Origin: Branchiostoma floridae
Lineage: Eukaryota > Chordata > Leptocardii > Amphioxiformes > Branchiostomatidae
NCBI RefSeq assembly: GCF_000003815.2
Contig: NC_049986.1
Coordinates: forward strand, 16,043,485 to 16,107,484
Reading direction: 5' to 3'
Length of the DNA stretch: 64,000 nt
This document shows, in pieces, positions 55,921 to 64,000 of the stretch; positions within the stretch are counted from its first letter, which is position 1, and each line of letters starts with the position of its first letter. The translations under genes were made by a program, and so were the position numbers. The notes below the pieces were generated by a model. The model was not told the origin of the DNA and ran no database searches. It saw only the letters and a list, made by a program, of their open reading frames with translations.

Positions 55921-55926
55921 AATAAA
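55921..55926 (+). terminator. Candidate FIRRM polyadenylation signal
   Basis: AATAAA about 720 nt after the FIRRM stop, in AT-rich sequence with GT-rich sequence after it. It is the clearest canonical signal I saw downstream of the stop. Confidence 0.4.
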
Positions 55927-56063
55927 GGAAAACATTCTTAACTTGTGGTCGATTGATCATTATATGGTCCTGTCAAGGTGGAAGAAAGTCTGAGTAGTGG
56001 CGCGATGAGTGTGCACAGCAGAACATTTGCCATGGAAATGTTGGTAGAGTAAACCCAGACTTC

Positions 56064-56249
56064 CTACATTGTGCCTTTAAGAGGAGGTTTGTATGTCGAA
56101 GAACAGGTCTGAGTCACTCTCAGGAAGACTCCGTAAGCTGTTTGGGAGCTATGGGCAGCTGCAGTCCAGATATAACAGCAATATTCCATTTTTGGCCTTG
56201 TCCAGCTCATATAGAGAAGCAGGATGGTTGAAAAATCCACCTTTTCCAT
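56064..56249 (-). pseudogene. Fragment of a LINE reverse transcriptase C-terminal region
   Basis: The minus strand reads LLYMSWTRPKMEYCCYIWTA. This resembles the YKSxVRPxMEYxxxIW motif that follows the RT domain in jockey/CR1-like LINEs (compare YIRPVLEYCAPVWHSG in the intact LINE above). Only about 60 codons remain, with no catalytic motifs. A 21-bp unit (TTCGCAGCTAACATTTACC core) is repeated about three times next to it, at 56261-56309. Confidence 0.5.
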
Positions 56250-56414
56250 GACCTCACCTTAGCAGCTAACATTTACCTTCGCAGCTAACATTTACCTTCG
56301 CAGCTACATTTTCCCTACATACACTTCCTGAGTAACAGATCAACAGAAATTTGAAGATTTTCCATCATCTTGAGCAAGAGTGGGGATCTTTAAGGGTAAG
56401 AAGGTGAGTTGGCT

Positions 56415-56583
56415 CCCAATACTAATCTCCAAGCAGATCCTACAGTAGCATAAGATAGTATCAAAAGCTGACAGGAGGAGTAAAGCCCGCCTAGGAGTGT
56501 GTATGCTACCGGAGCCCATCTGACTCCCTTTGGTCGGCTGTACTCTTTGGCACCATAGGATCTGCTTGGAGATTACCCAATAC
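56415..56583. mobile_element. MITE, family B (copy 5) with 8-bp direct flanks
   Basis: The element (56423-56575) begins TAATCTCCAAGCAGATCCTA and ends TCTGCTTGGAGATTA. Direct flanks CCCAATAC are exact over 8 bp; one base either way would give the family's usual 9 with a mismatch. It lies between FIRRM and the P450 gene. Confidence 0.85.
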
Positions 56584-57081
56584 GCGTACAGGATGGACAC
56601 TTGTCAGACCTGTTCACAGAGGCCAACATTGCCTTTCTCCTGAGGACTGTTGGCAGCCAATGCGTGGAATGGTGACTTGAGGCTATATGTCACTGATTCC
56701 ATTGTCTGTGTCATTGTTGCTTGGTAAGAATGCATTCAAAATGTGGACGTCTTCACACACAATCTAGCAACATAGATTAAAAGTTTTTTCCAACAATGTG
56801 AGCTAATGCAATGAAGAATTTTTAGGGGTGGGTTTCAATTACTTGGCTACGAATACATGGACGATAGCAATATTGTAGTATAAAAAAAAGAATAAGAAAA
56901 ACCTTTAATACCGACAGATATGCCTCAGGACTGGCCCGTACCCAAAAATTGCCCTCTTTTCAATTTGCCCTTGGGCGGGATAGTTGTTTTTATGTGATCA
57001 TATCACTGGTTTAATTGTCTATGTCCTAATATGACAACGTGCTTGGCATTAAGTCCATGGCATTAGTCCTAATGTTAGAAA
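56584..57081. other. P450 upstream region
   Basis: About 500 bp between the MITE and the P450 start codon. I see no convincing TATA box or receptor-response element, and no gene. Confidence 0.4.
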
Positions 57082-57451
57082 ATGGCGACGGGCACACTTT
57101 CTCTGGAGATCTTTGAGCCATTTCGTCTGAATATTCAGACGTTCCTTGTGTTCTGCCTTGTCTTTCTCCTGACCTACCTGTATCTTAGACGTCCCCGGAA
57201 CTTGCCTCCCTACCCGGCAGGATGGGTGCCTGTTCTCGGGCACCTCCCCGCCTTGGGCCGAGCGCCTCACCTGAAGCTGACGGCGTGGAGGCGGCAGTAC
57301 GGGGACGTCTTCACCGTCAGGATGGGGATGGAAGATGTGGTGGTTGTGAACGGCTACAAGGCTGTCAAGGACGTGATCGTGGACAGGTCCGAGCTGTTCG
57401 CTGACAGGGCACCGTCGTACATATTTGATGCTTGTACTGGTTTCGGAAAAG
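57082..57451 (+). CDS. P450 exon 1
   Basis: Starts at ATG in AAAATGGCG, ends in phase 1 at TTCGGAAAAG followed by GTAACT. Encodes the anchor, the proline hinge and the first beta sheet region up to ACTGFGK. Confidence 0.92.
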
Positions 57452-60400
57452 GTAACTTTACTGTAATAATCTGATTCAGTTCACCACAAAGGCTGTCAAC
57501 ATTTGAGACACTCAAGTGATAAGGATTCCACTAAATGAATTATGACAGAGCTGTCACACACCACTTTTTTTAACTGTAAGAACCCCTCATTTTTATCAAC
57601 CCCGCACCGCCGTTTTTAGGGTTTTATTAGCTTCCACACATTGCCGTTTTAGCTCCCGCGCACCGGGATTTTTAGCTTCTGCACACCGCTGTCTTAAATT
57701 GCCACACATCACCGCCGTTTTAGTTACCACGCAGCGGTAAATTTTCAATTAAGCTAAATAAATCGAACAAAGGATAATTCATGTAATCACAATCCACGTT
57801 TCAGCCCCGCAGGCAGGTACAGACTAACAGGGTAGGGTAGGTGGAAATTTGACCAGTACTCGTATACGTATATTGGTACGGTACAGTGTGTACGATGCCC
57901 ATGGGTACAATGCGGAATGTTGTAAATGCTTTATAACCGCTCTAGTTTTGAACACAGAGGTACCGTTGTCGTTATGTTTGTTTACATTTTGATGTGTGCT
58001 TTCAAGTTTGTTCCCGTTGGCCCGGGTCCAAGTTTGTTCCCGGGCTGAGCTGTATTTTGTCAAGAACTTTACAATTATTTCACAGTGGTATGGGGTCTTC
58101 GATATCTATATCTTACTTTTTAAAACTTGTTCTATTTCATACGTGATAAATCCTTAAGACATCGGCGGTGGACGATGGGGGAATGAAATGAAACAGAAAA
58201 GGAAATTCATCTCTGCGTCCCTGAAGGCACTTGGCATGAAAGTGGGGACAGGAAGCGTTGAAGAAAATATCCGAGAAGAAGCAGGCCTCCTCTGTGACAA
58301 GGTGAGGTCTTTTTGGTTGTTGAGATAAGAGTTTTATTTGGTCTGGGCAGTTAAAAACTGAACTACGAACCAAATTACAACACTGTTATACGCTTGTCAG
58401 AATCAATGCTACCTTATAGATGTCGACGTCTTAAAATAATGTTACATATTGTACAAGAACTAACAGACAAGTGAACTGTTCTCGAAACAATAATAGAAAG
58501 AACACTTTGTTTTCTAATATAGGTTATGATTATGAAAAATATCCTAATTATACATTGATGTGGCGCAATAGAGGAATGATTTTCTGAGTCGTTCAGACCG
58601 ACTGAAACACAGAAACTCGTCTTTCTTTTCAAGCCACTATTGTTTGTTTTACTCAGATCTCCATTAGTGTAACGATGTAACACTATTCTTCCTAGCTGGA
58701 GTCTACCAAAGTACAAACAATGACTTATACAAGTCACTGGCGAAGACAAAAGAAGAAGGAAATTTAAAGGCTCGCTTTACACACGGCGGCTCGCACGATG
58801 ATTCGTGGAAAAACTATCGTACGAACTTTCACACACAAAAATACCTGTTTAACTGTCGTCAGTCTAACGTGGACCTTATTCGTTCTTTACCAGGTGGCAA
58901 AATATAGAGGGAGGCCTTTTGACATCGAGAGAGATCTACACGTGGCAATAGGCAACGTCATCTGCTCTATGATCTTCGGGAATCGCTTCGACCACGCTGA
59001 TGAGACGTTTAAAGACCTCACGAGATCAGCCATGACTGTCAACTCAAAAATAGGACCTGCACAGCTCGTGAGCGTCTTTCCAGTACTGCGATTTGTTCCC
59101 GGCGGTTCGTATCACTTCCATGTTGCCTGTATGCCTGCATGTATACGTATGCCTGTATATATGTATGCCTGTATGTATACGTATGCCTGTATGTATACGT
59201 ATGCCTGTATATATGTATGCCTGTATGCCTGTATGTATGTATGTATGTATGTATGTATCTGTGTATGTATGTATGTATGTATGTATGTATGTATGTTTAT
59301 GTATGTATGTATGTATGTATGCATGTATGTAAACATTCATCACTCGAATATCAACTAAAACCAGCATCGGCTGGTGTGGAATGAGATCAAGAGGCCACGT
59401 GTTCGATTACTGGCATTCTTGGCTGGACGTTGTGTTTGGGGGGACGATTTTGCTCATTCCTGGTGTGAAATAGGTACATGACTTCGGTTGGGGAGGTAGA
59501 ATGCAGTGGAAGAATGGTCCCTTACACTACTGTGCCCAAGTCACAGTGGGCAGCCATTTACTGGCCCTTTGGCCCCAAAGGCTTTGTGGCTACCTTTATA
59601 ACTAACTTTTTGTACTGCTATCACATAGACCATCGACAATGCAGGGAACGGATAGAACATGCATTTCTTCCCTTTTGTCCAACGATATACTTTTACATTA
59701 CTCTGTTTTTTCAGCAAACAAGTCAATTAAGGATGCACTCCACCACGCCGCGAAGATGCAGAAGTTTATTCGGGATGAGATAGTTCGCCACCAGCAGGAC
59801 ACGGATCCAGACAATCCACGTGACTTCATCGATTTTGGCCTGAAGGAAGTCGAGAATCAAGGAAAGGTAAGTAGTGGACATGTAGAACAAGGGGCGCAGC
59901 ATTTCAAAGCATACTCGCTGGCTCGCTCACTCACTCCACCGCTGCCACCAGTGGATATAGGAAGAACGTCCACTCTGACTCGTGTCTTGGGTGAGACTTA
60001 GATGGGGACATCCGGGTCTCTCCTTTTTTTTTTGATATTGGGTCTAATTCACAGCAGATGTCACAATACTATCTGTCATGGTCTAACTGGCCACACACGT
60101 TACAATTGAAAAAGAAGTTTAGAAATAGTTATTTCTGGACTATTACTGTTAGTGGTATGTTTGAAAAGGTTTGTGAATATTCATAGGTGAAGAACTTCAC
60201 CAAGGAAAATGTGATGTACATCGCTCATGACTTCCTCCTTGCTGGGATCGACACCAGTGCCAGCACTCTGCGCTGGGCCTTGCTATACCTGGCCATGGAC
60301 ACAAACATCCAAGAGAGGGTAAGCAGGTTCCTTGTTCATTATTCGGACGCTTTTACAACTGTTCAAAATCTCAGTGGAAGTTAATACATACAATTTTATG

Positions 60401-62154
60401 TCATTGAGCTGAGTTAAAGAATGTAACAAGCGTTCGTAGAACTCAACCTTCGTGAAATGGGCGAGGGTGTGGTGGTTGGAGGGTGTTTTTTATAGACATC
60501 TCAGGAGCTAGCCTTACAGAAAATGATACGTTCGATTGGCAAAAATTCTCGGAATTCTACAACTTTTTTTCGCGCCTATGTAGCTGCATCATCCTTTTGA
60601 AGTGGAATAGTTTGCGTAACTCCTAAATATAAACCACTATTGCGCAATCGCCACACTTAGCACACTACACACTATTTTTCAAGTACAAACATCCCCTGCA
60701 AAACCGTCAGAAGCCACTAGGCAAAAAAAACGCCTCGTACGTTTCTTCTCCTTCTCAAGAGCTACCCACATACCAAATATCAGATCAATCTGTCTTGGCG
60801 TTTTGGAGATTTTCTGTTCACAGACACAGAGTGTAGAAGGTTTCTACACATACCTTTTGTTTTATGCAAATTACCACCTAATTTGCATAACAAGCATACA
60901 ATTATGTACATCATTACGTAAGCTATCTGCATACCTACAGTCATTAACATCCATCAACCCCTTCTTGCATTATTCCTTCTCAAAACCTAAAAGAAGAATT
61001 ACTTTCACCGCCCCTGCGAAACCCCTAGGTGGCCAAAACTTACACACCTTACTATGCTTTTACACAGCTACGTTACCTGCCGTAACGCAATTCCTGCCGT
61101 TCCTTTGTCATGTCTAATCCTACCCACATACCAAATATCAAAACCATCCATCCACGCGTTCCCTAGTTATCAGGCTGACAAACGACCCCCTGACAGCAAA
61201 ACAGCAGTGACTACAAACCCTTCGTTTCACGAAGGGAATAAACTGCTTCGAGTAAAAAAAATGACCTGGCGGGCGCAATTGGCGTGTTCTGCACATTAAT
61301 CGTAAATAACAAAATAAATTCTTGTGGTGGATAAAATCTGGATAAAAGTTTTGAAATCCTGTTCATTTTTTTTTTACGAAAAACACAGAACCTGACCAGT
61401 GTAGTGATTACTAGTGAAGATAGGCAGATAGTTTTTGACAACTCTGTCCTGAAATGACCTATTTCCAGACGAGCGCACAATGCAACTTGTCCGTGCTGGC
61501 CGTAAAAGTTGTTTGTCTGAAGACGCAGTGATAGGAAAGGCAATTACTTTCACTACGACGTCAAACAAGTTTTAATACGAGCCGTTTAAAAGCACCGACA
61601 AGCTGTCTTATGCCCTCGAGTGGAAGTAGGTCGTCCCAGGACAAGGGGGTGTAGCCCCGGCCGGGCCATGAATCCACAAATTTTCTCCGGTGGACTGTAA
61701 TGGATATCGCGGGGGTACCCCTCAGCGTGATCACGATTAGTGTAGAGCGTCTATTTGTTAACGGGTCCCGGGTTCATTTTAACTCCGAGTCAAAATCAAA
61801 GGTGAGCCCAGCCGTGCCCTAACATTACCCGGCAGCTTTCGATTTTTTATTCGATGGAACCCCATGTGATACGGCCTTTTATCACCCGGTGCGGAACATC
61901 CGTATCAAACATTATCGCGGCGCAGGTAGGACATCACCCAGATTTGTCCTGTTTCACCAATCCAGGTGCAAGCGGAGATTGATGCCGTTGTTGGCGGCGC
62001 CCTGCCCGCCCTGTCCCACCGCCCCCAGCTGCCCTACACCGACGTCTGCATCATGGAGGCGCAGCGGATCCGTACGGTGGTTCCTCTCGGTCTCCCGCAC
62101 GCCACCACTCGGCAGGTTACCATAAATGGATTTGACCTTCCTGCTGGAACGCAA
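57082..62154 (+). CDS. Microsomal cytochrome P450, clan 2 (CYP2-like), 5' six exons
   Basis: Six phase-consistent exons give 399 residues of a protein that is normally about 500. In order they show an N-terminal membrane anchor (about 18-36, FLVFCLVFLLTYLYL), a basic-proline hinge (RRPRNLPPYPAG), the C-helix region (KQKRKF), the I-helix oxygen-binding motif (LLAGIDTSAS) and the K-helix ExxR (EAQR). Family members sit in the ER membrane and monooxygenate lipophilic substrates with electrons from P450 reductase. The PERF and FxxGxRxCxG haem-ligand segments are not found before 64000, so the gene runs off the window or is truncated. The C-helix Trp appears to be Met here. Subfamily and substrate cannot be told from sequence alone. 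Confidence 0.88.
57600..57735. repeat. Degenerate about 30-bp tandem repeat in P450 intron 1
   Basis: A CGCACACCGCCGTTTTTAGC-like unit recurs four or five times with substitutions. GC-rich and non-coding. Confidence 0.6.
58159..58301 (+). CDS. P450 exon 2
   Basis: Phase 1 to 0. Acceptor CCTTAAG, donor GTGAGG. Reads DIGGGRWGNEMKQKRKF and ends EEAGLLCDK, the C-helix to D-helix region of CYP2-type proteins. Aligning KQKRKF with the family's W(K/R)xxRRF puts Met where the conserved Trp should be; a Trp occurs four residues earlier. Confidence 0.82.
58894..59104 (+). CDS. P450 exon 3
   Basis: Phase 0 to 1. Begins VAKYRGRPFDIERDLHVAIG, then NVICSMIFGNRFDHAD, the E-helix block of clan 2. Ends FPVLRFVPG. 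The donor GTTCGT is weak. Confidence 0.87.
59116..59330. repeat. TATG/GCCTG microsatellite in P450 intron 3
   Basis: TATGTATG runs mixed with a TGCCTGTATGTATACGTA higher unit begin about 12 bp after exon 3. Long frames across it on both strands are repeat artefacts. Confidence 0.95.
59715..59866 (+). CDS. P450 exon 4
   Basis: Phase 1 to 0. Reads ANKSIKDALHHAAKMQKFIR and ends DFGLKEVENQGK, the G-helix region. Acceptor TTTTTTCAG, donor GTAAGT. Confidence 0.87.
60187..60318 (+). CDS. P450 exon 5, I-helix
   Basis: 44 codons, phase 0 at both ends. Contains DFLLAGIDTSASTLRW, the I-helix (A/G)GxDT motif for dioxygen activation. Donor GTAAGC. Confidence 0.92.
60319..61965. other. P450 intron 5, repeat-derived
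   Basis: 1.65 kb. TACCCACATACCAAATATCA occurs twice (about 60764 and 61119), which points to a dispersed repeat. ATGCAAAT and its mirror ATTTGCAT form a head-to-head octamer pair at 60864-60888. No coding content is recognised. Confidence 0.55.
61966..62154 (+). CDS. P450 exon 6, K-helix
   Basis: 63 codons, phase 0 at both ends. Starts VQAEIDAVVGGALPALSHRP and contains EAQRIRTVVPLGLPHAT with the ExxR pair. Ends FDLPAGTQ. Donor GTACGT. Confidence 0.9.
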
Positions 62155-62331
62155 GTACGTCGCTGAGTTGTTTTACTGAAAATCCTAAAACCCGAGTTAT
62201 CACCTTCATCTGTTTGTCTATCTGTTTGTGGACAGAATAACGCGAGAAGTCGCTGATGATTTCGCTGGTCGATTGTGGCCCCCCTGGTGGATTTTTATGG
62301 TACTACGGCGCGGCGGAACGTTTGGTTTTGG

Positions 62332-62364
62332 TATACAGTAGAAGCCGCTTAATTGTACGGCCTA
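62332..62364 (+). mobile_element. Possible pogo/Tigger-type terminal repeat
   Basis: ACAGTAGAAGCCGCTTAATTG followed by TACGGCCTA resembles the CAGTANAANCCGCTTA type of terminus in pogo-like elements. Only one end is seen and it abuts the mariner-like end. Weak call. Confidence 0.3.
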
Positions 62365-62590
62365 CGAGGGGCGGTCAATAAGTATTGCCCCTGACCCATT
62401 TCTCATAGCAGGATATTAATGAAACTTGGCACAGTTATTAGTCTTTCTCTTCATAGGAACCACCCAGAGTTATGCATTTCTCCCATAGTTTGATGCAGCT
62501 CTGGAAACCGTTTTTGTAGGACAACCCAGGTTGGTCATCCAACAGATGCCTCATTACTGGGTAGCGGGAGCATGGTTTTGTCCCATATAT
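62365..62590 (-). mobile_element. 3' end of a mariner-like (IS630-Tc1-mariner) element
   Basis: CGAGGGGCGGTCAATAAGTA directly follows a TA dinucleotide and matches the terminus of mariner-type elements. In reverse orientation a transposase C-terminus ends about 75 bp inside this terminus. The other end is missing, so the copy is truncated. Confidence 0.7.
62438..62545 (-). pseudogene. C-terminal remnant of a mariner-like transposase
   Basis: The minus strand reads LDDQPGLSYKNGFQSCIKLW, then EKCITLGGSYEEKD and a stop. The RW/LWxKCIxLxGxYxE signature is the usual mariner transposase C-terminus. Catalytic residues are absent because the upstream part is missing. Confidence 0.7.
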
Positions 62591-62659
62591 GCAAATGAGC
62601 AGCATGCATACATTCACATGCTAATAAGTACGTGTAATTTAACATAAGCACTTTTTGTA

Positions 62660-64000
62660 CATTTTGGTTCACACTGTACACTCCAGTACAGTTCTGTACA
62701 CTCTTGTTCACTCTGTACTCTCCAGCTTCACTCTAGCGCACTCTTATACACTCTGGTACACTCTTATACACTCTAGTTCACTCTGTACACTTTGGTTCAC
62801 TCTGTACTCTCTAGCTTCACTCTAGCGCACTCGTATACACTCTGGTACACTCTGGTAAACTCTAGTTCACTCTGTACACTTTCGTTCACTCTGTACTCTC
62901 TAGCTTCACTCTAGCGCACTCTTATACACTCTGGTACACTCTTATACACTCTAGTTCACTCTGTACACTTTGGTTCACTCTGTACTCTCTAGCTTCACTC
63001 TAGCGCACTCTTATACACTCTGGTACACTCTTATACACTCTAGTTCACTCTGTACACTTTGGTTCACTCTGTACTCTCCAGCTTCACTCTAGCGCACTCT
63101 TATACACTCTGGTACACTGACTTATACACTCTAGTTCACTCTGTACACTTTGGTTCACTCTGTACTCTCTAGCTTCACTCTAGCGCACTCTTATACACTC
63201 TTATACACTCTAGTTCACTCTGTACACTTTGGTTCACTCTGTACTCTGCTTCCCTCTATTCACTCTAGCGCACTCTCATACACTCTTATACACTCTGGTA
63301 CACTCTAGTTCACTCTGTACACTTTGGTTCACTCTGTACTCTGCTTCCCTCTATTCACTCTAGCGCACTCTTATACACTCTTATACACTCTGGTACACTC
63401 TTATACACTCTAGTTCACTCTGTACACTTTGGTTCACTCTGTACTCTCTAGCTTCACTCTAGCGCACTCTTATACACTCTTATACACTCTAGTTCACTCT
63501 GTACACTTTGGTTCACTCTGTACTCTCTAGCTTCACTCTAGCGCACTCGTATACACTCTGGTACACTCTGATACACTCTAGTTCACTCTGTACACTTTGG
63601 TTCACTCTGTACTCTCTAGCTTCACTCTAGCGCACTCTTATACACTCAGGTACACTCTCATACACTCTAATTCACTCTGTACACATTGGATCACTCTGGA
63701 CTCTGCTTCCCTCTATTCGCTCTAGCGCACTCTTAGACACACTCATACACTCAGGTACACTCAAGCTCACTCTGTACCCTTTGGCTCACTCTGGACTCTC
63801 CTTACCCCGACTCGCTCAGGCGCACTCTTATACACTCTTACAGACTCTGGCACACTCTTACACGCACTATTAAACTCTGCCCACATAGCTTCACTCTCGA
63901 ATCTCTACGTTCACTCAAACACACTCGTATTACCTCTGGCACACTCTCATACACTCCTAGTTCATTCCTGACAACTTTGAGTCACTCTGTACTCCGGTGC
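62660..64000. repeat. Minisatellite of about 80-90 bp built from ACTCT decamers
   Basis: The large unit runs CACTCTAGTT, CACTCTGTAC, ACTTTGGTT, CACTCTGTACT, CTCTAGCTTC, ACTCTAGCG, CACTCTTATA, CACTCTGGTA and repeats more than ten times. Each sub-unit is a 9-11 bp variant of CACTCTNNNN, so there is a hidden 10-bp period. Copies become more diverged after about 63660 and the array reaches the window edge. It follows P450 exon 6 and probably lies in the next P450 intron. Confidence 0.92.

Noticed and set aside
58798-59384. Frames rich in YVCMYVCM or YIHTYIHT
   Set aside because: TATG microsatellite translation; only 58894-59104 is a true exon.

Overview
The window looks like nuclear genomic DNA from an invertebrate deuterostome, most likely a lancelet (Branchiostoma). 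This is inference. It rests on intron-rich genes with GT-AG introns, chordate-type proteins (a near full-length NRARP, a C1orf112/FIRRM orthologue and a clan-2 cytochrome P450), and a dense load of short inverted-repeat transposons, minisatellites and one intact LINE. No prokaryotic operon, tRNA, rRNA or CRISPR array was found. One assembly gap (N run) lies at 28475-28847.

Layout. (1) 1-8592: no recognisable gene; several foldback MITEs. (2) 8593-11412: NRARP, a single-exon gene for a small ankyrin protein that acts in Notch feedback. It is preceded by ten strict CSL/Su(H)-type sites in about 2.1 kb, then two CCAAT boxes. (3) 11413-38000: about 26.6 kb without a recognisable gene, holding MITEs, two adjacent degenerate satellites (24.6-26.5 kb), tetranucleotide repeats and a 1.5 kb foldback element whose ends are built from a decamer array. 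(4) About 38000-55926: FIRRM on the + strand, a probable 5' UTR exon plus 21 coding exons (2-22), about 929 residues. Its first coding intron begins with a perfect U12-type ATATCCTT donor. Intron 11 carries a full-length CR1/L2-like LINE with an intact endonuclease-reverse transcriptase ORF, and the 3' end of exon 8 with its splice donor is tandemly repeated three times. (5) 57082-62154: six exons of a microsomal clan-2 cytochrome P450, up to and just past the ExxR helix. The haem-binding exon is not in the window. After the last exon come a mariner-like 3' end and a minisatellite that runs off the edge.

The three genes are not an operon and have no evident joint pathway: Notch feedback, RAD51/FIGNL1-linked recombination and oxidative metabolism. 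The most notable features are the CSL-site cluster in front of NRARP, the U12-type donor with an unusual intron end in FIRRM, and a group of related non-autonomous transposons whose insertions share 9-bp target duplications.
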